A stretch of DNA of 48,089 nt, taken from contig CAJOJI010000004.1 of the NCBI GenBank assembly GCA_905234715.1, positions 1 through 48,089 of the forward strand, in the 5' to 3' direction. The first letter of the stretch is position 1, and the number at the start of each line of letters is the position of its first letter. Under the pieces are notes generated by a model. It was not told where the DNA came from and did no database searches. It worked only from the letters and a program-made list of their open reading frames with translations. Below are positions 16,325 to 26,060 of this stretch, piece after piece. Position numbers and translations under genes: made by a program. Source of the DNA: an uncultured Saccharofermentans sp. GTDB lineage: Bacteria; Bacillota; Clostridia; Saccharofermentanales; Saccharofermentanaceae.

Positions 16325-17680
16325 ATGGCAAACATTTTGGGCAACGTATTTAAGGGAAAAGACGGCGTTAACGGCGGCCTTGCTACTCAGGGCGCCGGAC
16401 AGTCTAACGTCCAGCCGGGCGTAAGATCTTCCGGTAATATCGTTAACCTCCAGACTTCAGGACGTCCGGGCGGCAACAGCACGCATACGGCATCCAATTC
16501 TGCTGCTGCTCAGCTCGCAAGAGAGCGCGCTGAAGCTGCTAAGGCTCAGATTGAGATGCGTAAAGCGGCTGAAGCAAGACGTAAGGAAGAGCAGAAGGGT
16601 TCTGATTCTTCAGATAAGAACGGCATTACTCCTGTCGGATTAAAACCGCCGATCAAGCGTCCCAAGTCCGCATCAGTTAACCATGCACAGTATGTTCAGG
16701 AAGTTAAAGAGGCTGAAGCTGAAGGCAGGCCCGTTCCTGAGCGCGACCGCGAGCGTGTAGCTCCGCAGCCGGCAAGAAGCGCTGCACAGTCAGCATTGGC
16801 TCTTGCACAGTCTGTCGCATTAAGAGCTCAGAACGAAGAGCGCAGAGCAAGCCAGAAGGCTAAGGCAGCAACTGCTAAGGTTGTTGAGTGCAGAAGCGCC
16901 GTTACTGCAGCTGAGGAAGCTCTCCTTACAGCACGTAAGGCAGAGGAAGCTACGATCTCCAAGGAAAACATCGCCAAGGAAGCAACACTTGCAGCAGTTA
17001 AGCGTGCTGAAGAAGCAAGACAGGCTGCAAACAAGGCTGAAGAACTCGCAAGAGCAGCTGTTGCCAAGGCTGAAGAAGAAGAAAAGGCTGCTGCCGCTCT
17101 CACAGCTGAAGAAGCTAAGATTACAGAGCGCAGAAAGGCTGACGAGAGAGCAAGGATCGAGGCTGAGAAGGTTGAGCAGGATTCCAAGGCAGCTGTTATC
17201 ACCGCTACCAAGGAAGAAGAGATTGCTTCAGCTGAATATGAGGCTGCAAAGCAGGCTCTCGCAAAGGCTCAGGATGATCTCGATTCCGCTAACCAGATGA
17301 AGGCTGAAGAAGATGCACGTATCGCTGCTGAAAAGGCTGAGAAGGAAGCACGTCTCGCAGCAGAGAAGGCTATCGAAGAAGCAAGACTTGCAGCTGCTAA
17401 GGCTGAAGAAGCAAGACAGGCTGCTCTCCTTGCAGAAGAGAAGGCAAAGGCTGCTGCTGCTAAGGCAGAAGAGGAAGCTCGTATCGCTGCAGCTAAGGCT
17501 GAAGAGATCGCTAAGCTCAGAGCTGCTGCCGGCCTCGTTGATCCCGAACCCGCTAAGCCTTTAGATACAACGATCGCTAAGGAACCCGCAGTTGAGGAAG
17601 CAGCCGCTCCCATGAGACCTGCAGGAAGACCCGGATCTGAAGCAGCTCCCACAAGACCTGCTGCTAAGCCTGCAGTCTGA
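16325..17680 (+). CDS. Ala/Glu/Lys-rich coiled-coil protein of unknown function
   Basis: A 451-residue low-complexity protein with no recognised family. Residues 1-60 are Gly/Asn/Ser-rich and disordered. About 60-100 is a charged helix, then comes a Pro-containing linker. From about 150 to 405 it is nearly all Ala, Glu, Lys and Arg in repeats such as AEEARQAA and AEKAEKEARLAAEKA, giving one long predicted helix or coiled coil. A Pro/Ala tail ends the protein. No signal peptide or membrane helix is seen, so a cytoplasmic scaffold-like role is possible. It resembles the TolA central helix only in composition. It has its own good promoter and a strong terminator. Confidence 0.75.
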   Translation: MANILGNVFKGKDGVNGGLATQGAGQSNVQPGVRSSGNIVNLQTSGRPGGNSTHTASNSAAAQLARERAEAAKAQIEMRKAAEARRKEEQKGSDSSDKNGITPVGLKPPIKRPKSASVNHAQYVQEVKEAEAEGRPVPERDRERVAPQPARSAAQSALALAQSVALRAQNEERRASQKAKAATAKVVECRSAVTAAEEALLTARKAEEATISKENIAKEATLAAVKRAEEARQAANKAEELARAAVAKAEEEEKAAAALTAEEAKITERRKADERARIEAEKVEQDSKAAVITATKEEEIASAEYEAAKQALAKAQDDLDSANQMKAEEDARIAAEKAEKEARLAAEKAIEEARLAAAKAEEARQAALLAEEKAKAAAAKAEEEARIAAAKAEEIAKLRAAAGLVDPEPAKPLDTTIAKEPAVEEAAAPMRPAGRPGSEAAPTRPAAKPAV

Positions 17681-17702
17681 TCCGGATCACAATTGAATTG
17701 TT

Positions 17703-17735
17703 AAGAGGATGTCCCAAACGGCATCCTCTTTTTTG
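17703..17735 (+). terminator. Intrinsic terminator of the coiled-coil gene
   Basis: AAGAGGATG (17703-17711) pairs perfectly with CATCCTCTT (17722-17730), followed by TTTTG. It lies 22 bp after the stop codon. Confidence 0.92.
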
Positions 17736-17758
17736 TCTGTTTATTCGTGAAGTTTAAA

Positions 17759-19294
17759 TCAGCACGGCGGCTGTTCTACCGTTATCTGTGCTTTGCCGTT
17801 AAAGCTTGCGTAGATCCTTACAGGCGCATTATATGACTGGATCATGATATCTTTCCTGTAATTGATCTTGCCGATCTTAAGGATAATAGTCTGGGGGCCC
17901 GGCTGAAGCATATAAGACAGCGTCATGCCGTTAACATAGACACTCTTCGTGCCTGTCGAAACTATTCTCGTGACCATCTGAACTCTCGGATCGGCCGTGC
18001 TGTATGAAATATAAAGGTTGCCTGCGTTTGCTGACTGCGGCTGGTTTGAAACATCCTGCACGACCGGCTGTGTTATGGCAGGCTGCGGTGCCGGACTTTC
18101 CTGAACGGGAACTGCGGTTTCCACAGGTTCAGCAGTCTGAACCTGCTGAACAGGCTGTACTGATGCCTGGGCTGCCACTGCCGGTGCCGTGGGAGCAGGC
18201 ATAAGGTTGGCATTTTCCGTCTTGTAGTAAATCGAGATGATAGCATCTACCGGGAACCACGCATCTTCAGCAAACGTGGAATTGCCGTTGACGTTTACCG
18301 CAAGTACCGCTCCTTCCTTCTTCAGTTTATCGAGCGGTTCTTTTGAAAAGCCTCCGTATGTTCTAACATTCGTGAAGCCGGAATCTTCAAACATCTCTTT
18401 TACTTCTTCATAGTTTTGTCCTGCAAGCTTTTTGGATGAATCAGGTGCGGGAAGCATAAAGGAATCCAGATCAGCCTTGTCGCCGTTTTCGAGATAAGCG
18501 AAAATGTGACCTGCTTCACCGCTCTTTGCCCACTTATCGGCTTCAAATGCCCTGACAACATTGAGCGGATGATCGATCATCCTGTACTGATAGAATTCCA
18601 TCAGTTTGTTTACTTTGGAATCCTTCATCATCTCATAGTATTCGTTTGCCTGTTCCAGGTAATCACTGATTTCTATCTCACCGCAATACCTGGGATCATA
18701 TCCGGAAAAACGCATGCAGAGTTCCGTCATTTTCTTTGCGTTTCCGTCGCAGATGATCGCTGCTCTGTCCGCGGAAAATTCGCTGCAGCGCATCCAGTAT
18801 GCGAAAGCCATCTCAAGAGGTTCGGTTATGAGCCCGGCCAGATTGAACCTGTTGGCAGTAAGGATCGTGCCGCCCAGTATCAGTCTTCCGATCGTCAGAT
18901 AGAGCGTATGGTGGCAGACAATGTGACCGCACTCATGTGCAAGAACAGTTGCGACCAGATCATCATCGAATCTCTCGAGAAGTCCTGCCGTCACCACGAT
19001 GATCGGCTTTGTATCACCATATGTGTATGCATTTGCATCGTCATCAAATTTCAAATACAGTTCCGGTACGTCAATGCCGAGTTTCTCGCAGATGGGAATC
19101 AGCATATCGTGGTATTTCTTTGCCTTGCGCTCAGTTACCTTGAGATTGCTGGACATGTTCTCAATCCTGAACAGCTTCTCATTCCACACGCTCATGAAAG
19201 CCTTCATGAACTGGTGGAAACCGGGAATTGCTTTCAACGCCTTCAGCGCTGCCCTGTCAGACGGATGCGTAAAAAACCTGGAATCGATCGGCAT
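17759..19294 (-). CDS. M48-family zinc metallopeptidase with C-terminal extension
   Basis: A 511-residue protease-like protein. The zinc motif HECGH (His120, Glu121, His124) sits in VLAHECGHIVCHH. The downstream SADRAA region supplies the expected third ligand context for M48 peptidases. Hydrophobic stretches flank the motif (about 128-150), but no N-terminal signal peptide is seen. Residues about 240-340 form a second domain. A Pro/Ala/Gln/Val linker (about 365-420) leads to an 80-residue beta-rich end (VNGMTLSYMLQPGPQTIILK), PEGA-like in style. The ribosome site GGGGG lies seven bases before ATG. It is convergent with the coiled-coil gene and likely monocistronic. Substrate unknown. Confidence 0.82.
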   Translation of the reverse strand: MPIDSRFFTHPSDRAALKALKAIPGFHQFMKAFMSVWNEKLFRIENMSSNLKVTERKAKKYHDMLIPICEKLGIDVPELYLKFDDDANAYTYGDTKPIIVVTAGLLERFDDDLVATVLAHECGHIVCHHTLYLTIGRLILGGTILTANRFNLAGLITEPLEMAFAYWMRCSEFSADRAAIICDGNAKKMTELCMRFSGYDPRYCGEIEISDYLEQANEYYEMMKDSKVNKLMEFYQYRMIDHPLNVVRAFEADKWAKSGEAGHIFAYLENGDKADLDSFMLPAPDSSKKLAGQNYEEVKEMFEDSGFTNVRTYGGFSKEPLDKLKKEGAVLAVNVNGNSTFAEDAWFPVDAIISIYYKTENANLMPAPTAPAVAAQASVQPVQQVQTAEPVETAVPVQESPAPQPAITQPVVQDVSNQPQSANAGNLYISYSTADPRVQMVTRIVSTGTKSVYVNGMTLSYMLQPGPQTIILKIGKINYRKDIMIQSYNAPVRIYASFNGKAQITVEQPPC

Positions 19295-19352
19295 ACTGAT
19301 ACCCCCATAAAGACTTCAGAACTGTAATCGTCACTAATCCATTATAACTTAC

Positions 19353-19384
19353 AAAAAAAATAGGACTCTTATTTCAGAGTCCTA
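19353..19384 (-). terminator. Intrinsic terminator after the solute-binding lipoprotein gene
   Basis: On the minus strand TAGGACTCT pairs with AGAGTCCTA (19361-19384) and runs into TTTTTTTT. It sits 26 bp past the stop at 19410. Confidence 0.93.
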
Positions 19385-19409
19385 AATGTTTTATTTTTGT
19401 TTTGATCTG

Positions 19410-21887
19410 TCAGCCTCGCTCGTCCAGCACTTTCTGCACCCTGTCCTGAGCTATCACGATCACGTCTTCAAGGTTCTTCTGGCCCATAAAGTATGCCGGC
19501 ATCTCTTCTATCAGGATCAGATTGACCGTTCCGTCCGGCGAATAGATCCTTGAGCAGTTCAGAATGTTGTTCTCCATATCGGTGATGTTCTTATCGGAGA
19601 ATACCAGACCGTTGTTTGCGGGCCTTCCCGTCTCTGCGTCGTAACCGAAGATGTTGTATCCGCCTTCTCCGTTATAGAATTCGACTGCTTTTGCCGCGCT
19701 CTGTCTGAATGCATCACGGCTTAAGACGAACTTGTCGTTCATGGCTACTTCCTGCTGAACCTCATCTGAGAGGAGGAGCTTGATGAATTCACCGCATGCT
19801 TCGATATTCTCAGCATGTGCCGATATTGCAACCGAGATGTCGTTCTCGAACATAGGGCCTCTGCCGTCGGCTGAAGGAATGCCGAGGATCGCCGTGTTAT
19901 CTCTTCCGTATGAGAGATTAATAAGATAGCCCGCCATTCCGTTGCAGGTGACATAATCCGCTCTGCTATTGCCGTCAGGGATCCTGTCTCCCTTTACCGG
20001 TGAAGACTCAACTGCGGGTATAAACGGCTGCTCGGCACTAACTCCGTCGTAATAATAGCCTTCATAGAATTCGGCATCGCTCCATGACTTTGCGCTCTCC
20101 GGAACGTTATCCTTTACGAATCCGGCAAGAACAGCAAACTCAGGTGCGGAGAAATCGGCTTTACCGTCAACGATAAACTTGTCGCTCATTACACTGAATA
20201 ATCTCGCAAAATAATAAGCCTGTCCGACAGGGATAACGTCTTCCCCGTTTAAAACTTCGTTAAGGAACTTCTCATATTCCTCAGTGGTGAATCCGACACC
20301 TGAAGCACCCGCATACTGAGGCGCTGTCTGAATGCCGTCGACCTTGTAGCTTACAGGCAGATGATAAAGTCTGCCGTCGACCATGGATCCTTCCACGATG
20401 TTCGTGAAATACTTATCCGGATCGAGCGTACCAATATAAGGAGTGAGATCGGCAAGATAGTTCTGATTGTTGAGCTGGCCGTAAGCACTGCAGTTCATGA
20501 GGATGTCAGGGCCATCGCCGTTTATGAGGTCAAGCGCAAGATCGTTGCTGAGCTTTGAGTTTCCGTTGAGATTATAGGATTCATAATCGTCTTCGCTGTC
20601 GATACGCTGGTTTTCGTCGTAGAAATCACCGCTGTTATACCGGTCGGTAACTTCAATATAGAAATTACTGTTTGTCTCGTTATATTTCAGGATGGCATCA
20701 CCGATCTCGGAATCCACAAACCCATAAGGCGAATACAGTTCCAGTATTGTCTTTCCCGCGTGGGGATTCTGGGATTTCGTAAACTCTACGATGGTGAACG
20801 TATTGTAGTCCGAATTTGAATAACGGTTTGGTTTGTATATCTCTCCGCAGAGAAGGACCTTCCCGTCATCGTACTCGGCTATCTCAAGATCGGAAAGCTT
20901 GCTCCTGTTTACTCCGCACCAGCTGAAATCAAAAGATGTTCCTGCCGTCTTATTCTTCATGTCGATGAATTTGATGCCCGTGTTGGTAAGATAGTACAGT
21001 TTACAGTCACTGCCATAATAGATCGAGGACATGTAATCGAGGGTGAGCCATTCATAGTCTTTCTCTTCAACAGGAGTAACCGTGCCTCCCTTAAGATCGA
21101 TCTCATAATAGCTCTTTCCACCCTCACCGCCGGCGGGAATCAGGACCGTGGTATCGGTTAAGGGGAGAATGACAGATATGTCGTAAATGCCCTTTTCAGG
21201 ATCACTGAGTTCTATTATTCTCTCGGTTCCGTCAGGTGCATGAACATGAAGGTTGTAGTAACTGATCTCATCCCAGACAAGCTCGGTATCGATCCTGTAA
21301 GAGCCGAGATCAAATGTGTTCTCCACAATGACTTCAGGAACCTGACGTGCATCCAGCACGTATCCTCCGGCCGGATCAATATATGTTTCCGTATATGTTG
21401 CAATATCGTTTGTGGAATCGTAATTCACTGATACTGCCATGATCCTGCCGTCTCTGTACTTAACACTATCAATATATGTTTCCAACGAAAGCAGTTCATT
21501 CAAATCTATAGTGTTTACTACCTGCTTTGTAGCCCTGTCGAGCACCGTTGCGGTATATATGGCAAAGTCGCTGTTGTTGAAATAATTCCAGTCGTAATCA
21601 TTAGGGATCTTATAATATCCGTTCGTCATTACAACTATGTAATTGTCATCGGAACCCGCATAACGCGAATATAAAGATTCAAGTTCCCTGTTCTTATCTA
21701 TGACCGGATTCACTTCTATGATATCGCTTGAATACCATGGCGAATCAGAAGCTATCTTTGTTCCGCTGTGGCTGACCTCCTCCGATCCTATTCCGGATTC
21801 GCCGGTCTTCTTGCTGCATGCCGCAAACGACAGCGACACTGACAGCGCCAAAGAAGCAGCTACCGCTTTCCTGACCGTAGTCTTCAT
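19410..21887 (-). CDS. Solute-binding lipoprotein with N-terminal beta domain (copy 2)
   Basis: An 825-residue lipoprotein (lipobox SFAAC, Cys24). About residues 60-390 form a beta-strand-rich region of repeated short blades, possibly propeller-like. From GKTILELYSPYG onward the protein follows the family 1 extracellular solute-binding fold (DALAL-type regions such as GDGPDILMNCSAYG and YLADLTPYIGTLDPDKYF). It is a close paralogue of the gene at 21991-24480 along its whole length. There is no permease or ATPase gene nearby, so it may serve a distant transporter or act as a sensor or binding protein. The ribosome site AAAGGAG precedes ATG. A terminator separates the two copies from each other. 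Confidence 0.8.
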   Translation of the reverse strand: MKTTVRKAVAASLALSVSLSFAACSKKTGESGIGSEEVSHSGTKIASDSPWYSSDIIEVNPVIDKNRELESLYSRYAGSDDNYIVVMTNGYYKIPNDYDWNYFNNSDFAIYTATVLDRATKQVVNTIDLNELLSLETYIDSVKYRDGRIMAVSVNYDSTNDIATYTETYIDPAGGYVLDARQVPEVIVENTFDLGSYRIDTELVWDEISYYNLHVHAPDGTERIIELSDPEKGIYDISVILPLTDTTVLIPAGGEGGKSYYEIDLKGGTVTPVEEKDYEWLTLDYMSSIYYGSDCKLYYLTNTGIKFIDMKNKTAGTSFDFSWCGVNRSKLSDLEIAEYDDGKVLLCGEIYKPNRYSNSDYNTFTIVEFTKSQNPHAGKTILELYSPYGFVDSEIGDAILKYNETNSNFYIEVTDRYNSGDFYDENQRIDSEDDYESYNLNGNSKLSNDLALDLINGDGPDILMNCSAYGQLNNQNYLADLTPYIGTLDPDKYFTNIVEGSMVDGRLYHLPVSYKVDGIQTAPQYAGASGVGFTTEEYEKFLNEVLNGEDVIPVGQAYYFARLFSVMSDKFIVDGKADFSAPEFAVLAGFVKDNVPESAKSWSDAEFYEGYYYDGVSAEQPFIPAVESSPVKGDRIPDGNSRADYVTCNGMAGYLINLSYGRDNTAILGIPSADGRGPMFENDISVAISAHAENIEACGEFIKLLLSDEVQQEVAMNDKFVLSRDAFRQSAAKAVEFYNGEGGYNIFGYDAETGRPANNGLVFSDKNITDMENNILNCSRIYSPDGTVNLILIEEMPAYFMGQKNLEDVIVIAQDRVQKVLDERG

Positions 21888-21933
21888 CCTTTTTCTCTCC
21901 TTTTAACCCCAATTAAAATTTAACCCTGTTCTC

Positions 21934-21965
21934 GAAAATGGCTGCTCCGGATAAAGAGCAGCCAT
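21934..21965 (-). terminator. Terminator between the two lipoprotein paralogues
   Basis: On the minus strand ATGGCTGCTC and GAGCAGCCAT pair (21938-21965), followed by TTTTCGAG. It ends the transcript of the upstream copy; some read-through into the second copy is possible because no clear promoter is seen between them. Confidence 0.75.
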
Positions 21966-21990
21966 GACTTTTCGATCAGTATGGAAAGCG

Positions 21991-24480
21991 TCAGCCTCTT
22001 TCGTCTAATACTTTCTGTGCTCTGTCCTGAGCGATCTTTGCTACTTCCTCAAGGCTCTTCTGGCCGACAAAGTAAGCGGGCATCTCCTCAACAAGGATGA
22101 GGTTGATGGCTGCGTCAGCCGAATACATTACGGAACAGCTCTCGACGATCTTTTCGAGCTCGTTGATGTTCTGTTCGGAGAACTTGATGCGGTTCTCAGT
22201 GGGCATGCCTGTCTCGTAATCGTAGCCGAACATGTTGTCTCCGCCTTCACCGTTGTAGTATTCAACAGCTGTCAGGCCGCCTTCTCTGAAAGCCTCACGG
22301 TTAAGAACGAAGTTGTCGTTCATTGCAAGATCTTTCTGGACGTCGTCGGAAAGAAGGAGCTTAATGAACTCGCCGCATGCGTCAACATTCTGAGCCTGTG
22401 CGGAAATCGCTACGGAAACATAAGGTTCAACCGCAGGGCCTCTGCCGTCAACTGAAGGGATTCCGAGAATTGCAGAACCGCCCTTTAACTGTGCGATGTT
22501 CAAGAAATATCCGCTGATACCGTAAACGTAACCGTACATAGCCGGAGAATCGGAATAACCCATATCACCCTTTACAGGTGCAACAGCGGCACCTACTGCA
22601 ATTGTTGATGAATAGTAATCTCCGTCTGAAGAATACATTTCATCCCAGGATTTTGAGGTCTCAGGAACGTTGTTCTTAACGTATTCAGCAAGCTCTGCGA
22701 ACTCAGGAGCTGAGAAATCAGCCTTGCCGTTGACCAGGAACTTGTCGCTCATATTGTTGAAAAGCTTTGTAAAATAGAGAGCCTGGCCGAGCGGGATTAC
22801 ATCGTTGCCGTTTAATGTCTCTTTAAGGAACTTCTCATATTCCGCAGGTGTGAAACCGACACCTGAAGCGCCTGCATATTTAGCATCTGTCTGGATACCG
22901 GAGATCATGTAGCATACAGGGAGATTAAAGAGCTTTCCGTCTACCTTGGATGCATCGATGATGTTTGTGAAATACTTATCCGGATCAAGTGTGCCGACAT
23001 AAGGTGTAAGGTCTGTAAGATAACTTGTGTTGTTGAGCTGGCCGAGTTCGCTTACATTCATGAGGAGATCAGGGCCTTCACCATTAAGGATATCCATTGC
23101 AAGCTCATTACTCATCTTTGCATTTGAGTTGAGATTTGCACTCTCGTAATCGTCTTCACTGTTAAGATCGCTGTAGAAGTTGTTGCCGACATCGGAATAA
23201 CGGTCAGATACTTCAATAAAATAGCTGTTGCTGTTTTCGTTGTACTTGATGATCGCATCGCCGACCTTATCTTCAACATATCCATATGAAGAATACATCT
23301 CAAGAATTGTCTTTCCTGCATGAGGATTGGACTCAGCCCTTGTTAATTCAACAATGACAAACTCTGTCTGTGATGTTGCCTGATAAGGGCTTGCGTTATA
23401 TCTTTCGCCGCAGAGAACAATCTGGTCGTCATTGCAGTCTACGATCTGGAGATAATTCAGGATCGATCTGTTTACTGTGCACCAGCTGTAGTTCATGAAC
23501 ATTTCGGTGCTCTTCTTCTTTAAGTCGATCTTAGAAATGCCGATGGGGGTTGAATAATAAACTGAACCGTCATCCGCACTGAATGTTGATACCAGAGCAT
23601 TGAGATCAAGCCAGGAATAGTCCTTGCCGTCGACCAAGGTAGCTGTTGAAGTCTTGAGGTCGAGTTCATAATAAACACTGTCCTTATCGGTGGATACCGG
23701 AACAAGCGCCTTGTCGTCGCCGATCGAAAATACAACCGGGATATCATAAAGGTTCATTCCGGATTCCTTAAGCCTTACCTGTGACCTTGTTCCATCAGCT
23801 GCCGTAATATACAGGTCGTAATAAGCGTTATCCATATTGTCCCAGTTTAAAGACGTGTCGACAGTATAATCTGCTACCTTGAACGTGCGCTCTATGCTTC
23901 CTCCGTCATTGTCGGTGCTGTTTTCATACTTATCCAGAACATCGCCTGTCATAGGATCAAGTTCAGTGACTGTTGTAGACATCTCGTATGTGAGATCGTT
24001 ATAAGTTGTTGTATAAGCGCAGATCTTTCCGTTCCTGTATGTAACGGTATCGAGATAAGCATTTTTGGGAAGATCTGATGTGAGATCCAATGTGTTGATG
24101 CTTTCGTTTGTTTTTCTGTCGATAATAGAAACGAGATTGATCGCATACTCGTTGTAATTGAAATTCTCCCAATCGATATCGTTGCCGTTAGGCATCTTGT
24201 AATAGCCGTTTGTGAAGATGACGATGTAATCACTGTCTACACCTGCAAGACTTGAGTAAGAATACTCGAGGGGCTTGCTGACATCGATATCGGGCTTTAC
24301 TGATATGATCTCGGAATTATACCAGGGTGTGTCAGCAGCGATCTTCTTGCCGCTGCGGCTTTCTTCTCTGTCATCACCGCTGCTGCTTCCGCGCTTGCCT
24401 GAATTGCTGCATGCAGCAACAGACAGCGCCATGGATGCTGCGAGTACGACAGATGTGATCTTCGTAGCTGTGCTTTTCAT
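21991..24480 (-). CDS. Solute-binding lipoprotein with N-terminal beta domain (copy 1)
   Basis: An 829-residue lipoprotein (lipobox SVAAC, Cys24) with the same layout as its neighbour: Ser/Gly/Arg-rich linker, beta-rich region to about 395, then a family 1 solute-binding domain starting at GKTILEMYSSYG. Conserved shared segments include LNNTSYLTDLTPYVGTLDPD and ADFSAPEFAELAEYVK, and both end in AQDRAQKVLDERG or nearly so. Tandem duplication is the simplest origin. AAAGGAG lies before ATG. The ligand is not predictable; sugars or peptides are typical of the family. It was not possible to see a dependable promoter in the 140-bp gap to the tuf terminator. Confidence 0.8.
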   Translation of the reverse strand: MKSTATKITSVVLAASMALSVAACSNSGKRGSSSGDDREESRSGKKIAADTPWYNSEIISVKPDIDVSKPLEYSYSSLAGVDSDYIVIFTNGYYKMPNGNDIDWENFNYNEYAINLVSIIDRKTNESINTLDLTSDLPKNAYLDTVTYRNGKICAYTTTYNDLTYEMSTTVTELDPMTGDVLDKYENSTDNDGGSIERTFKVADYTVDTSLNWDNMDNAYYDLYITAADGTRSQVRLKESGMNLYDIPVVFSIGDDKALVPVSTDKDSVYYELDLKTSTATLVDGKDYSWLDLNALVSTFSADDGSVYYSTPIGISKIDLKKKSTEMFMNYSWCTVNRSILNYLQIVDCNDDQIVLCGERYNASPYQATSQTEFVIVELTRAESNPHAGKTILEMYSSYGYVEDKVGDAIIKYNENSNSYFIEVSDRYSDVGNNFYSDLNSEDDYESANLNSNAKMSNELAMDILNGEGPDLLMNVSELGQLNNTSYLTDLTPYVGTLDPDKYFTNIIDASKVDGKLFNLPVCYMISGIQTDAKYAGASGVGFTPAEYEKFLKETLNGNDVIPLGQALYFTKLFNNMSDKFLVNGKADFSAPEFAELAEYVKNNVPETSKSWDEMYSSDGDYYSSTIAVGAAVAPVKGDMGYSDSPAMYGYVYGISGYFLNIAQLKGGSAILGIPSVDGRGPAVEPYVSVAISAQAQNVDACGEFIKLLLSDDVQKDLAMNDNFVLNREAFREGGLTAVEYYNGEGGDNMFGYDYETGMPTENRIKFSEQNINELEKIVESCSVMYSADAAINLILVEEMPAYFVGQKSLEEVAKIAQDRAQKVLDERG

Positions 24481-24623
24481 GTTTATTCTCCTTTATCCCC
24501 TTTTAAGTTTTGTTTTGGTTCAAATTCAGTATGATTGTAGTTTCGCAAAATATCATATCTGCATCAAAAGTGTGGCAAAAGTTAGGTTACGGCGTTTCAA
24601 ACACATTACATGGGCCGTCCCCC

Positions 24624-24662
24624 AATAAAAGAAAGAGGTTGCCTCATATGAGACAACCTCTT
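24624..24662 (-). terminator. Terminator of the str operon (after tuf)
   Basis: On the minus strand AAGAGGTTG pairs with CAACCTCTT (24633-24662), with an inner TCTCATATGAG palindrome, followed by TCTTTTATT. The stem closely resembles the terminator at 32940-32976. Confidence 0.92.
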
Positions 24663-24698
24663 GAAATAACAGTTTTTGTTAGTTCAGTTCTGATCGAA

Positions 24699-25901
24699 TT
24701 ACTCGATGATTGTAGAAACTGTACCAGCGCCTACTGTGTGACCACCCTCACGGATAGCGAACTTAAGACCCTGCTCCATAGCGATAGGAGTGATGAGGTC
24801 TGCTTCGATTGTTACGTGGTCACCAGGCATGCACATGTCTGTTCCATCAGGAAGCTTGATAACGCCTGTAACGTCTGTTGTTCTGAAGTAGAACTGAGGA
24901 CGATAACCAGTTACGAAGGGCTTATGACGGCCACCCTCTTCCTTTGTAAGAACGTAAACTTGGCCTGTGAACTTTGTGTGAGGAGTTGTTGTGCCGGGCT
25001 TAGCGATAACCTGACCTCTTTCAACTTCCTTACGGTCGATACCACGGAGGAGGCAGCCGATGTTGTCACCAGCCTCAGCCTGATCCATCTGCTTACGGAA
25101 CATCTCAACACCTGTGATTGTTGTTGACTTAGGCTCGTCCTGGAGACCAACGATCTCTGCAGGATCACCAACCTTAACAACACCTCTCTCAAGACGGCCT
25201 GTAGCAACTGTACCACGGCCGGAGATTGTGAATACGTCCTCAACAGGCATAAGGAAAGGCTTGTCTACAGGACGCTCAGGTGTAGCGATGTACTCATCAA
25301 CAGCGTTCATAAGCTCGATGATGGAAGCATACTCAGGAGCGTTAGGATCTGTAGATGTAGACTCAAGAGCCTGGAGAGCAGAACCGCGGATGATAGGTGT
25401 ATCGTCACCAGGGAAGTCATACTGGTTGAGGAGGTCACGGATGTCCATCTCAACGAGCTCGAGGAGCTCTTCGTCGTCAACCTGGTCGCACTTGTTCATG
25501 AATACTACGATATAAGGAACGCCTACCTGACGAGCGAGAAGGATGTGCTCACGTGTCTGGGGCATCGGGCCGTCTGCAGCGGAAACTACGAGGATAGCAC
25601 CGTCCATCTGAGCAGCACCAGTGATCATGTTCTTGATGTAGTCAGCGTGGCCAGGGCAGTCAACGTGTGCATAGTGACGTGACTCTGTCTCGTACTCAAC
25701 GTGTGCTGTGTTGATCGTGATACCACGAGCTCTTTCCTCGGGTGCGGAGTCGATATTACCATAATCCTTGAACTCAGCTCCACCCTTCATAGCGAGTACC
25801 TTTGTGATAGCAGCTGTAAGAGTTGTCTTACCGTGGTCTACGTGACCAATGGTACCGATGTTTACGTGCGGCTTGCTACGTACAAACTTTTCTCTTGCCA
25901 T
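24699..25901 (-). CDS. tuf: Translation elongation factor Tu
   Basis: GTPase that delivers aminoacyl-tRNA to the ribosome. It has 400 residues, the normal length. G1 GHVDHGKT, G3 DCPGHADY and G4 NKCD are intact, and the three-domain layout continues to [15 protein letters not shown]. The ribosome site TAGGAGGAAAT precedes ATG. It is the last gene of the rpsL-rpsG-fusA-tuf unit and also has its own promoter in the 159-bp gap after fusA, which fits its very high demand. Confidence 0.98.
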   Translation of the reverse strand: MAREKFVRSKPHVNIGTIGHVDHGKTTLTAAITKVLAMKGGAEFKDYGNIDSAPEERARGITINTAHVEYETESRHYAHVDCPGHADYIKNMITGAAQMDGAILVVSAADGPMPQTREHILLARQVGVPYIVVFMNKCDQVDDEELLELVEMDIRDLLNQYDFPGDDTPIIRGSALQALESTSTDPNAPEYASIIELMNAVDEYIATPERPVDKPFLMPVEDVFTISGRGTVATGRLERGVVKVGDPAEIVGLQDEPKSTTITGVEMFRKQMDQAEAGDNIGCLLRGIDRKEVERGQVIAKPGTTTPHTKFTGQVYVLTKEEGGRHKPFVTGYRPQFYFRTTDVTGVIKLPDGTDMCMPGDHVTIEADLITPIAMEQGLKFAIREGGHTVGAGTVSTIIE

Positions 25902-25975
25902 TTTAATTTCCTCCTAAGAAATTATTATTAAACTTAATTATTTACTCGCCTTGATTCAACACAGCGGTAAACACC

Positions 25976-26004
25976 ATTTTACAAAGTTTCTTAATTTCTT
26001 TCAA
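25976..26004 (-). promoter_or_regulatory. Internal promoter of tuf
   Basis: On the minus strand -35 TTGAAA (25999-26004), an exact 17-bp spacer, and -10 TAAAAT (25976-25981). It lies between fusA and tuf and would give a leader of about 70 nt. Confidence 0.7.
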
Positions 26005-26060
26005 GTAAGAAACCTGAAATATATATGTTTCCGTGCCTTTGAATCAGGCGGTTCGGAGTC

